Part shown: one piece after another, positions 1-7,091 of the stretch
How the letters are laid out: each line of letters begins with the position of its first letter
How positions within the stretch are numbered: the stretch's first letter is position 1
Assembly: GCA_904502165.1 (NCBI GenBank)
Contig: CAJGDB010000046.1
Span: forward strand, 1 to 14,055
Reading direction: 5' to 3'
DNA length: 14,055 nucleotides
Origin: an uncultured Akkermansia sp.
GTDB lineage: Bacteria; Verrucomicrobiota; Verrucomicrobiia; Verrucomicrobiales; Akkermansiaceae
Made by a program: the position numbers and the translations under genes
The notes under the pieces: model-generated
Databases searched by the model: none
What the model was told of the DNA's origin: nothing
Seen by the model: the letters and a program-made list of their open reading frames with translations, nothing else

Positions 1-494
1 ACGCGGCTTTCCAGCGTGGCGGCGTGGGCGATGGCGGCCATATCCGGAGCTTCCTGGGTGGAAGCGCCGCAAAGCATGGCAAAACCAGTGGAGCGGGCGC
101 TCATCACGTCGCTGTGGTCACCGAAGATGGAAAGACCCTGGGCGGCCAGTGCACGGGCGGCAATGTGGAAGACGCAGGGAGTCAGCTCGCCGGCAATCTT
201 GAACATGTTGGGAATCATGAGCAGCAGACCCTGGGAGGCCGTGAAGGTGGTAGCCATGGAGCCGGTCTGCAGTGCGCCGTGCACCGCACCGGCAGCACCT
301 GCCTCAGATTCCATCTCGACGATGCTGGGAACCGTGCCCCAGAGATTCTTGCGATCGACAGCGGTCCAGGCCTCTGCAGATTCACCCATCGGAGAGGACG
401 GGGTAATCGGGTAGATGGCGGCCACCTCAGAGCAACGATACGCTACGGAGGCTACGGCCTCGTTGGCGTCGATAGTGCTGTATGTTGTGTTCAT
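1..494 (-). CDS. nifJ: Pyruvate:ferredoxin (flavodoxin) oxidoreductase, N-terminal part
   Basis: The first 164 codons of a gene that continues past the left edge. PFOR oxidatively decarboxylates pyruvate with CoA to acetyl-CoA and CO2 and reduces ferredoxin or flavodoxin in the cytoplasm. Seen directly: translation from the ATG at 492-494 gives the signature YPITPSSPM at residues 28-36, then EMESEAGAAGAVHGAL at 60-75 and FHIAARALAAQGLSIFGDHSD from 109. Thr31, Glu64 and Arg114 fall at the same numbers as pyruvate- and thiamine-diphosphate-contacting residues of the Desulfovibrio africanus enzyme, as I recall them, which supports this start. The family is about 1170-1200 residues, so only the pyrimidine-binding domain start is visible; iron-sulfur motifs are outside the window. 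No clear Shine-Dalgarno precedes the ATG. It is transcribed separately from the gene upstream, with 148 bases between them. Confidence 0.95.
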   Translation of the reverse strand, partial: MNTTYSTIDANEAVASVAYRCSEVAAIYPITPSSPMGESAEAWTAVDRKNLWGTVPSIVEMESEAGAAGAVHGALQTGSMATTFTASQGLLLMIPNMFKIAGELTPCVFHIAARALAAQGLSIFGDHSDVMSARSTGFAMLCGASTQEAPDMAAIAHAATLESR

Positions 495-504
495 ATTGTA
501 CAAT
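495..504. promoter_or_regulatory. Palindrome abutting the nifJ start codon
   Basis: ATTGTACAAT is a perfect 10-bp palindrome that ends directly at the nifJ ATG, in place of a Shine-Dalgarno sequence. It could be an operator within the leader or a small RNA structure; being AT-rich and short, it could also be chance. Confidence 0.2.
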
Positions 505-531
505 GGTTTGAAAATGTTATCATGCGGGGAC

Positions 532-626
532 AATACACCCCACAGCGTGAAATTCTGCTTCCACGAGCCATATACTACACCTGCAAGGGGGCAAAAGCAA
601 TCAAAAACGGCGTTCCGGGGTGTATT
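532..626. repeat. 10-bp inverted repeat flanking the nifJ promoter
   Basis: AATACACCCC at 532-541 and its exact reverse complement GGGGTGTATT at 617-626 bracket the predicted nifJ promoter, with 75 bases between the arms. The arms could be two copies of a regulator site in opposite orientation, or chance. The separation is too long for a typical local hairpin. No function is assigned. Confidence 0.4.
572..600 (-). promoter_or_regulatory. Predicted sigma-70-type promoter of nifJ
   Basis: On the minus strand TTGCTT (595-600) and TAGTAT (572-577) are separated by exactly 17 bases. This would start transcription near 565 and leave a leader of about 70 bases before nifJ. The match is moderate: three of six at -35 and four of six at -10. 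The pair lies between the arms of a 10-bp inverted repeat (532-541 and 617-626). Confidence 0.4.
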
Positions 627-642
627 TTTTGCGGCTTAGCCG

Positions 643-2472
643 TTAGAAAAGCCGCTTTTCCTTACCTGCTTCCGTGCCCTCCAGATACCGCACATAGCGG
701 CTCACTCCTGCACCATAGGGAGAGGAAAGGCGGATGTCCGCCTCGCTGTCCTCGAGCCGGGAGGATGAACGCAGCCAGTTGAAGAACAGGTAGAGCCCGA
801 AGATACTGGCCAGTATACCGAGTGGGTACAGGATGGCGGCTACCACTGTCGGGTTCTGGAGAAGCTCGAAAATGCGGTCTCGCGTGCTGATCTTCTTGTT
901 CTTGTCCGATTCCTTGAACTGGATGTCGATGAGCTTGATTTTGGCCCCTGTATTGGTGGCAATGGGGGTGAAATCTGCCGAAAGGGGGGTGATGAGGCTG
1001 CTGAGGCAGCGCAGTGCCTCCATGAGTCCGTCGGCACTGCCGTCTGCGGCAGCAGTGCGTACTTTCTGCAGCCATTCGTGCCGCTGGGTATCTGTGAGTT
1101 GAATTTCCTGGTAGCCCAGCTCGATGCCCGCCGGGTTACCGGTGGGGAAGCGCATGAGGACAGCGTATTCGCAGGGCTGTGCAGTGCCTGTCACCAGCTT
1201 GTTGAGGGCGAGTTCGCTTGTGATTTCCTGCCCGCCCTTGACAATGGATACATAGATTCGGAAGCTTGCGTTGGCGTTGAGTGTGCGGAGTACGTGCTCC
1301 ACATCTTCCCGTTCTACTGTAGACAGCAGACCCTGGGGGTCGTTGAGCGCAGAATCCCGTGGCGGGCGGGTGTAGATGTCGCAGTAGCGGCGCAGGATGC
1401 GGGTGTCACTTTCCTCCGGTTTTTCAGGTGGGCGTGTGCGGGGGAGCTGGCGGGCCTGCTGGCGGCGCTGTTCGCGTTGTTCGCGGAGGCGTTCCCTGCG
1501 GCGGGCTTCCTCTGCCTTGATTTCCTCCGGGGTAGGTTTGGGGGGGAAGAGAGAAATGTAGCCTGTGACCAGTTCACCCGCCATCAGGTGCCGGTAGTCA
1601 TCTGCCCGCCAGTGGGGCATGCCGCCTTCATCCGGCGCTTCGGCCGGAACCATCCGGGCTGCCGGGGCCGGGGTATCGGCGGTGGTTTCCGGTTCTGCCT
1701 GTACGCTGCTTGCCAGCACCAGCCCCAGAGTGGCAGCCATGATGCCGATTTTCTGTGTGCGGCGCAGCTGCCGGTTCACGGAGCGGGATGCAGAGGAAAT
1801 GTGGCGGACGGTGGCCCGCATCACACGTTTGAGTCCTGCTACCATAGCTCGTTCGCGGAACTGGAGGCGGGCGCATTTGATGCAGGTGTTGATGCGGTCC
1901 GGGTCGATGAAGGGGTCGAGCTTATACCCCCAGGAGAAACAGGCCATTTCCAGCTGTACATCCATGACCAGCACAAGCATCCATTCGTGCTTTACAGGCG
2001 GGGGCAGCGGGTGCAGGGCATCCATCACATAATCGCGCAGGGATTGCCAGGCATTGGCCAGCCAGCCTTGCCGGTGTTCTTCCTGCTGGCGTCGCTCGCC
2101 CGGGCGGCGTTCCCGGAGTTCTGCGTCCTCAATGGCCTTGTGCAGCTCCCGCTTGCCGAAGGATGGGTGGTGAATGCGGGCATGGTTCAGAATCCAGTGA
2201 GCGTGGGTGCGGAGCTCCTGCATTTTACCGACATCGGTTATGTAGATGCAGAGGGCGGCAGGGCGTATTCTGCGTTCCAGATTCTCCAGTGTCCGCATCA
2301 GGTCAATGCGTTCCTGGTGGGTCAGGGAGCCGGCGGCATCTACTACCCGGGTGAATTCCACCTGGCCGTAGCCGAAAATGTCATCTGCCTGGCTGATGTC
2401 ATAGCCGCAGGCTGGGCACGCATCTTCCGCTCCGCGGTGAATGGTGGCTGAGCATTTCGGGCAAATCGGCAT
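643..2472 (-). CDS. Zinc-ribbon membrane protein with two TPM-like domains
   Basis: A 609-residue protein. Residues 3-24 form a zinc ribbon (CPKC at 4-7, CPAC at 19-22). Residues 33-215 look like a TPM domain (PF04536 type): a VVDAAGSLTHQER start, the strand ALCIYITDVG, the hydrophobic strand WMLVLVMDV, and a late run of helices. A basic stretch and a hydrophobic segment (about 238-259) ending in SSVQA come next, then an Arg/Glu/Gln-rich, probably coiled-coil region (314-352). Residues 360-495 repeat the TPM pattern (GLLSTVERED, FRIYVSIV, YAVLMRF, IELGYQEI). A second membrane segment lies at 542-567, followed by a short basic tail. Predicted topology is zinc ribbon and first domain in the cytoplasm, second domain outside, tail inside. 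TPM proteins are linked to photosystem II repair, phosphatase activity and membrane-complex assembly; no role can be given here. The family match is by eye. It is a single gene downstream of a terminator. Confidence 0.75.
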   Translation of the reverse strand: MPICPKCSATIHRGAEDACPACGYDISQADDIFGYGQVEFTRVVDAAGSLTHQERIDLMRTLENLERRIRPAALCIYITDVGKMQELRTHAHWILNHARIHHPSFGKRELHKAIEDAELRERRPGERRQQEEHRQGWLANAWQSLRDYVMDALHPLPPPVKHEWMLVLVMDVQLEMACFSWGYKLDPFIDPDRINTCIKCARLQFRERAMVAGLKRVMRATVRHISSASRSVNRQLRRTQKIGIMAATLGLVLASSVQAEPETTADTPAPAARMVPAEAPDEGGMPHWRADDYRHLMAGELVTGYISLFPPKPTPEEIKAEEARRRERLREQREQRRQQARQLPRTRPPEKPEESDTRILRRYCDIYTRPPRDSALNDPQGLLSTVEREDVEHVLRTLNANASFRIYVSIVKGGQEITSELALNKLVTGTAQPCEYAVLMRFPTGNPAGIELGYQEIQLTDTQRHEWLQKVRTAAADGSADGLMEALRCLSSLITPLSADFTPIATNTGAKIKLIDIQFKESDKNKKISTRDRIFELLQNPTVVAAILYPLGILASIFGLYLFFNWLRSSSRLEDSEADIRLSSPYGAGVSRYVRYLEGTEAGKEKRLF

Positions 2473-2479
2473 GGGTCTA

Positions 2480-2508
2480 TATATAGCGTTTTTTGAGGGG
2501 CAGGGGAA
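2480..2508 (-). promoter_or_regulatory. Possible promoter of the TPM-like gene
   Basis: Minus-strand TATATA (2480-2485) lies 17 bases from TTCCCC (2503-2508, a weak -35). The -10 is only 7 bases from the ATG at 2470-2472, so a transcript from it would begin at or next to the start codon. The -10 overlaps the perfect palindrome CTATATATAG (2477-2486). The site lies downstream of the GH2 terminator, where a new promoter is expected. Confidence 0.3.
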
Positions 2509-2532
2509 GCCTAATTATCGTCACGCTTGCAC

Positions 2533-2565
2533 AAAAAAAGCACCTGCCCGGTTCCGGGCAGGTGC
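2533..2565 (-). terminator. Rho-independent terminator of the GH2 gene
   Basis: Read on the minus strand, an 11-bp perfect stem (arms 2540-2550 and 2555-2565) with a 4-base loop is followed at once by seven T residues (complement of 2533-2539). It sits 20 bases past the stop codon of the GH2 gene. This is a strong canonical intrinsic terminator and makes the gene downstream (TPM-like) a separate transcription unit. Confidence 0.93.
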
Positions 2566-2584
2566 CTGGTGGTGAAAGCGATGC

Positions 2585-5500
2585 TTAATCTGTGATGATG
2601 TTGAGTTCGGCCACGGCGGCGGAGTCACCTCCATCGTGCGAGGAGAGTGCCACAAAGCGGATGAACTTGCCCAGAGCCGGTGTGAAGAACAGGGCTTCCT
2701 GCTTCTCGCTGGTATTGGCCATGGTGCCTCGGGCAACGGGGGAACCCCAGTTCTCGCCGTCCATGCTCACATAGACCTCGTAATCCTTCACGCGGGCTTC
2801 CTTCAGCTTGGAACTCTGGAAGGAGAGACCCTTCACCTTGCGCTCACCTCCCATATCAAGGCGGATTTCGTGCGGGTAGCTGGCCAGGGTTACGCCCTTG
2901 AGCGTGTGCCAGTAGGTGTCAGGGTTGCCATCCAGTACGTTGCGGGCGGGGCCGCCTTCCGGCAGATCGGAGCTGACGTAGGCCACCGAGAAGAAGGCGT
3001 GGGGCGGGTATTCGCCCACCACACGGTTGACGATGGGTGTGACCTCAGCCAGCGCGGCGTAGGGGTCGTTACCGAAAAGCGGAGTGCGGAATACGAGCTT
3101 GAAGAACTTGGTGGTGATAGCTTTCGGGAGCATGATGCGCTGCTCGCTGTCTTCGTCTACCATCTGCATGGTGGCATCCGGTGTATTGCCCCAGGTTTGA
3201 CCGTCGGCAGAGAGGTAGATGTCAATCCTGCCGGCGCGGGAGGAGGAGCGCCCCTGGCGCGGGGTAAAGCCAAAACCACGGAGCTCTGAAAGCGCGCCCA
3301 TGTCGATAATGATTTCATGCGGATAGGGAGGCATGGGGCTGGTGCGCCATTCGGAGTGCCAGAAGGTGTCGCGGCGTCCGTCGATGAGATTCCAGGGGGA
3401 ATTGCTGCTGCCTGCATAGCTGGAACAGTAGGTCACGCGCATTACGTTGTCGGGCTTCCATTCGGGCAGGTTCTGGTAGGCCCCTACGCTGTCCATGCAG
3501 CCTTCGCTGCGGGCATAGGCACGTATAATGCCGTCCTCGCGCTGCAGGAAGGGTTCCTTGTAAAGGAAGGAGGAGCCGTCCGGCAGGGTGACTTCGATGG
3601 TCGCATTGCGGGAGCCGCAGGAGGTATGAACATAGCCCACACTATCGCGGGAAATGGTGACTGCGCCTGTGAGCGGCAGCATCTTGCGACCTATATCTGC
3701 CGGGTTCTCACCCTGCAGCAGCGGACGCAGAGAGAAGACGATGGTGGTGGGTTCGGAAAGCGGGATGTCGCGATCCATGGGCAGCGGGCCGCAGGCGGCA
3801 CCACCCAGACCCAGGGTGAAGGCATCAATGCTTACTACGGTGGCACCGGCGCGTTTCACCTCTTCCGGGTGAGCGGCTTCGAAGATGTCGCGTGCCGTGT
3901 AGGGCAGGGCTGAGAAGTTGAAGTTCTCGTGCGGTTCGGCTGCCACGAGCAGGCCGACTCCGCGGTCATCCGTCAGGGCAACCCAGTTGGTATCCATGCG
4001 GTTACCCATTTCCATGGGGAAGGGGTAGCGCTCAACCATACCCTCTACTGTGCTCTGCCAGATGCCAATGTGGGAACCAGCCTTGCGATCGGTGTAGTTT
4101 TCACCGGGGCCGCGGCCATACCAGCGCACGTTGGAGAAGCGTTCCGGCATGCTGAAGGTGTAACCGAGCTTGGGCAGCACGACCTTGTTCATGCTGGGGA
4201 TGACACCGGCCTGCACGCTCACATAGCCATTCGGCAGGATGGTGTACACCAGCTGGGTGGTGAACTTGAAGTCCTTTTCTGTGATAGGACCCAGGTCCTT
4301 GACAGTGAACTTGCCATTGTCATATTCACCGCTGTTGAGGTTTTCCTTGCGGGTGCCCTGGCTGGTGACATCGCAGGAGATACGCACAATGCCGTGGTTA
4401 AGACGCTCCACCAGCAGGGGGGTGGCGCTGTGTTCCAGATTGCCCAGGCCATTGTTGAGCCACTGGTTCATGGCCCACTTGTCATTGGCCACGGGTGCGC
4501 GGAAAGCATTGAGGTGGAGGCTTGCCTTTTCGCCCAGCAGCTGCTGGCCGTTCACAATGTAGTTCTTGAGGCCACCGGTGACCTTGTCGACGCAGAGGGA
4601 GAAGTTCGGCCCGATGACGAGCATCTGCCCGCTCTGATTGCGTACATCCACATGGGCCTTGCCGAAGCTCATCAGGTTGTTGCGTGCATCATAGCCAGTC
4701 ATGGCCTCGGGCAGTTCAAGCTGCTCGGTGGCAATGACATATCCCTTGCCGGCCCAGGCGGTGGCTTCCTTGAGCTGGAGTTCCACCGTCAGGTAATAGC
4801 GGCGGTCTTTCTTGAGGGAAAGGAGCTGCTCGGCAGAAAGCGGGAGGATGACCTGCTGGTTGGTCAGCGGGGCGGCAGAGGGAGCAAAGCTTCCCTGAAG
4901 CACGACGACGCTGCCTTCCTCACAGAGTTTCCATGTGCCATTGTATTCTGCCAGGTCGGTGAAGAGGTGCTTGTTGCGGATGTTGACCGCCAGGCCCTTG
5001 CCGTCGGGGGTGATTTCACCCAGGGTGAACGAGGCGTTCTGCTGCACCTTGCGAATTTCATCGTACAGCGGCGTGACAGTGCGGTCGCTGTAAATGACGC
5101 CCTTGATGCAGAAGATGCCATCGTGCGGGTATTCGCCGTGGTCGCCGCCGTATGCCTGGCGCGTTACCTTGCGGCCGTCGGGCAGGGTGACTTCCTGGTC
5201 ATAGCTCTGGTGAATCCATTCCCAGATGCCGCCGCCGATGATGGAATCGCTGCTGTCGATGGCATCCCAGTAGTCGGCCAGGTTGCCCATGGAGTTGCAG
5301 AGAATGTGGGCGTATTCTGAAATGTACCAGGGTTTTTCAAGCTTGGTGCTGGCAATGTTGCGGGTCCAGTTGACGCTGGGATACTGGTTGGAGCAGAGGT
5401 CTGCCAGGTCGTTATTTCGCTCGTACTGGGTCAGGCGAGAGGTGTCTCGGCTCTTGATCCAGTCGCGCACCGCGGCAAAGTTATCGCCGGGGCCGGCTTC

Positions 5501-6997
5501 GTTGCCGTAGGACCAGATGACGACGCAGGGGTGATTCTTGCTCTGTTCCACCATGTTCTTGTTGCGCCATACATGCTGGGCCTTCCACTCTGCCGGGTGG
5601 GAGAGGGAGAGTTCGCCGTAGTAGTAGCCGTGGGATTCGATGTTGGCTTCATCGCACACGTAGATACCCAGCTCATCGCACATTTCATAGAAGCGGTCTA
5701 CCTGCGGGTAGTGAGAATTGCGGATGTGGTTGATATTGCCTCGCTTCATGATGAGGAGTTCCTGGAGGCATTCCTCCTCAGTCACGGTGTGGCCGTTGGC
5801 GTGCTGGCTTTCGTGGCGGTTCACGCCCTTGAGCTTCACCGGCATGCCGTTCACGAGGAAGCGGCCGTTCACCAGCTGCACATCACGGAAACCAATCTTG
5901 CGGGAGAGGGTTTCGGTGATTTCTCCCTTCTCATTGCGGAGCGTGAGCAGCAGGCGGTACAGATTCGGTTTTTCTGCACTCCACAGCGCCGGGTTGTCAA
6001 TGGTGGTGGACAGGGTAGTCTCTACCTCGGCCCCGGGGGTGATATCGAGAGCCTTGCCGCAGTTCATATGGGCAATGGTCTTACCTGTGGCATCAATCAG
6101 TTCGCCTTCCACCATAGTGCTGGCGGCGGCGCTGCCGCGGTTGTCCACATTCACTTCGATGCGAAGCTTGCCCTGGCTGTAATCTTTCTTACCGGGGGCA
6201 CCATCAAAGTCGGTGTGTACAAAGAAGTCGCGAATCTGTACCTTGGGGGTGGTGTACATGTACACATCACGGAAAATACCGGAGAGTCGCCACATGTCCT
6301 GGCATTCCAGGTATGAGCCATCGCTGAAGCGGTAAACTTCCGCAGCAATTACGTTCCTGCCTGGCTGCACGTATTTGGTGATATCGAACACAGCAGCGGT
6401 GCGGCTGTCTTTGGAGAAGCCGACCTTATGACCATTCACCCAGAGATAGAAGAAGGAATCTACGCCATCGAAGCGGATGAAGACCTCCCGGCCATTCCAG
6501 TCAGCCGGCAGTTCGATGTCGCGGCGGTAGCTGCCCACGGCGTTGGGTTCTGTGGCCGGGCAGGTGTAGCGCTCTTCATCCTTGTTGCGGGGCTTGGTCA
6601 TCACGCGCGGCCAGTCTCGCACAAAGGTGTAGCGCTGGTTGCTGTAGATGGGTGTGCCGTAGCCACGCATCTGCCAGTTGCTGGGTACATCAATCTCTGC
6701 CCATTGGCTGACATCGGTCTCGGGCTTGTAAAAATCTATCGGGCGCTGCTCCGGGCTGGGTGCCCAGTTGAATTTCCAGTTTCCATTCAAGGAAAGAACG
6801 AGCGAGGAATCATTTCGGTGTCCTTTCAGCGCTTCTTCGCGATTGGCGAATGGTACATAGAACGCACGGGCTTCTTCACGTCCCTGGGAAAGGTTCTGCG
6901 GGTTTTCCCAGTCCGGATGCGGAACATAGGCTTCCTGCCCCATCGCCAGGGCTCCGGTCATTGCAATCATTGCCGTCATGCTTTTGAGCAAGTTCAT
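2585..6997 (-). CDS. Secreted GH2 beta-galactosidase with two F5/8 type C domains
   Basis: A 1470-residue LacZ-type glycoside hydrolase that should cleave terminal beta-galactosides outside the cytoplasm. Residues 1-21 look like a signal peptide (MNLLKS, then a hydrophobic run, A-M-G end). The GH2 sugar-binding domain follows, with SDGSYLECQDMW at 225-236, then the immunoglobulin-like domain. The TIM barrel has GVNRHE at 391, CDEANIESHG at 448-457 (Glu454 and His456 match LacZ magnesium ligands), acid/base Glu500 in WSYGNEAG, and nucleophile Glu561 in YISEYAH. The LacZ small-chain-like domain runs about 790-1090, with WYGRGPGENYTDR at 959. Residues 1108-1172 resemble a chitobiase C-terminal-type module. 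Two discoidin/CBM32-like domains follow (1188-1322 and 1334-1470), each with an N-LIDG or N-VLDG, D-T-WH, PHEI pattern; these usually bind galactosides or GalNAc. E. coli LacZ is about 1024 residues, so the extra length is these domains. Glycans such as mucin are the likely target, by inference. Confidence 0.93.
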   Translation of the reverse strand: MNLLKSMTAMIAMTGALAMGQEAYVPHPDWENPQNLSQGREEARAFYVPFANREEALKGHRNDSSLVLSLNGNWKFNWAPSPEQRPIDFYKPETDVSQWAEIDVPSNWQMRGYGTPIYSNQRYTFVRDWPRVMTKPRNKDEERYTCPATEPNAVGSYRRDIELPADWNGREVFIRFDGVDSFFYLWVNGHKVGFSKDSRTAAVFDITKYVQPGRNVIAAEVYRFSDGSYLECQDMWRLSGIFRDVYMYTTPKVQIRDFFVHTDFDGAPGKKDYSQGKLRIEVNVDNRGSAAASTMVEGELIDATGKTIAHMNCGKALDITPGAEVETTLSTTIDNPALWSAEKPNLYRLLLTLRNEKGEITETLSRKIGFRDVQLVNGRFLVNGMPVKLKGVNRHESQHANGHTVTEEECLQELLIMKRGNINHIRNSHYPQVDRFYEMCDELGIYVCDEANIESHGYYYGELSLSHPAEWKAQHVWRNKNMVEQSKNHPCVVIWSYGNEAGPGDNFAAVRDWIKSRDTSRLTQYERNNDLADLCSNQYPSVNWTRNIASTKLEKPWYISEYAHILCNSMGNLADYWDAIDSSDSIIGGGIWEWIHQSYDQEVTLPDGRKVTRQAYGGDHGEYPHDGIFCIKGVIYSDRTVTPLYDEIRKVQQNASFTLGEITPDGKGLAVNIRNKHLFTDLAEYNGTWKLCEEGSVVVLQGSFAPSAAPLTNQQVILPLSAEQLLSLKKDRRYYLTVELQLKEATAWAGKGYVIATEQLELPEAMTGYDARNNLMSFGKAHVDVRNQSGQMLVIGPNFSLCVDKVTGGLKNYIVNGQQLLGEKASLHLNAFRAPVANDKWAMNQWLNNGLGNLEHSATPLLVERLNHGIVRISCDVTSQGTRKENLNSGEYDNGKFTVKDLGPITEKDFKFTTQLVYTILPNGYVSVQAGVIPSMNKVVLPKLGYTFSMPERFSNVRWYGRGPGENYTDRKAGSHIGIWQSTVEGMVERYPFPMEMGNRMDTNWVALTDDRGVGLLVAAEPHENFNFSALPYTARDIFEAAHPEEVKRAGATVVSIDAFTLGLGGAACGPLPMDRDIPLSEPTTIVFSLRPLLQGENPADIGRKMLPLTGAVTISRDSVGYVHTSCGSRNATIEVTLPDGSSFLYKEPFLQREDGIIRAYARSEGCMDSVGAYQNLPEWKPDNVMRVTYCSSYAGSSNSPWNLIDGRRDTFWHSEWRTSPMPPYPHEIIIDMGALSELRGFGFTPRQGRSSSRAGRIDIYLSADGQTWGNTPDATMQMVDEDSEQRIMLPKAITTKFFKLVFRTPLFGNDPYAALAEVTPIVNRVVGEYPPHAFFSVAYVSSDLPEGGPARNVLDGNPDTYWHTLKGVTLASYPHEIRLDMGGERKVKGLSFQSSKLKEARVKDYEVYVSMDGENWGSPVARGTMANTSEKQEALFFTPALGKFIRFVALSSHDGGDSAAVAELNIITD

Positions 6998-7006
6998 ACG
7001 GAATGT

Positions 7007-7035
7007 ATACTATCAAAACCAGTATAATCTTTCAA
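7007..7035 (-). promoter_or_regulatory. Predicted sigma-70-type promoter of the GH2 gene
   Basis: Minus-strand TTGAAA (7030-7035) and TAGTAT (7007-7012) are separated by exactly 17 bases, the best promoter match in the window. The -10 ends 9 bases before the ATG at 6995-6997, so transcription would start about 2-4 bases upstream of the start codon. No Shine-Dalgarno sequence fits in so short a leader. Confidence 0.6.
7023..7028 (+). promoter_or_regulatory. Possible -10 element for the sugar-transferase run
   Basis: A perfect TATAAT lies on the plus strand inside the spacer of the opposing GH2 promoter. No good -35 is seen 16-18 bases upstream, so activator help or a different promoter is possible. 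Start of transcription would be near 7035, giving a leader of about 57 bases that includes the 7033-7075 inverted repeat. Confidence 0.35.
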
Positions 7036-7075
7036 GGAAAAAGAAAGTATGCGCTCCGGCGGCTCTTTTTCCTTG
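7033..7075. repeat. 12-bp perfect inverted repeat between divergent genes
   Basis: CAAGGAAAAAGA at 7033-7044 and TCTTTTTCCTTG at 7064-7075 are exact reverse complements with a 19-base spacer that is GC-rich over most of its length. The left arm overlaps the -35 of the GH2 promoter and the right arm ends 16 bases before the sugar-transferase ATG. It could be a DNA operator or a hairpin in the plus-strand leader. It is not a terminator for a known gene, since nothing transcribed ends here. Confidence 0.6.
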
Positions 7076-7082
7076 TTAGACG

Positions 7083-7086
7083 AGGG
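7083..7086 (+). promoter_or_regulatory. Shine-Dalgarno that sets the sugar-transferase start
   Basis: AGGG (within GAGGGA, 7082-7087) lies 5 bases from the ATG at 7092-7094. The in-frame TTG at 7089 would be only 2 bases away, and the later ATG at 7113 would be 26 bases away, so 7092 is preferred. Confidence 0.6.
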
Positions 7087-7091
7087 ATTTG

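Noticed and set aside
631..655. Hairpin GCGGCTT / AAGCCGC at the end of the TPM-like gene as its terminator
   Set aside because: On the minus strand it is followed by A residues rather than T residues, so it is not a canonical intrinsic terminator for that gene.
24..782. 252-codon plus-strand open frame near the left edge
   Set aside because: It lies antisense to nifJ, crosses its promoter region and the end of the next gene, and is low-complexity (Gly, His, Arg).
1078..2451. Long open frame on the plus strand (457 codons) opposite the TPM-like gene
   Set aside because: It is antisense to a gene with clear zinc-ribbon and membrane features; its translation has no recognisable domain. Long antisense frames are common in GC-rich coding DNA.
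3929..5320. Long open frame on the plus strand (463 codons) opposite the GH2 gene, with others at 2636-3289, 3317-3913 and 5531-6316
   Set aside because: The minus strand encodes an uninterrupted GH2 enzyme with all catalytic motifs; these frames are its mirror.
7089..7091. TTG as start codon of the sugar transferase
   Set aside because: The ATG directly after it has better spacing from the AGGG ribosome site and is the more usual codon.
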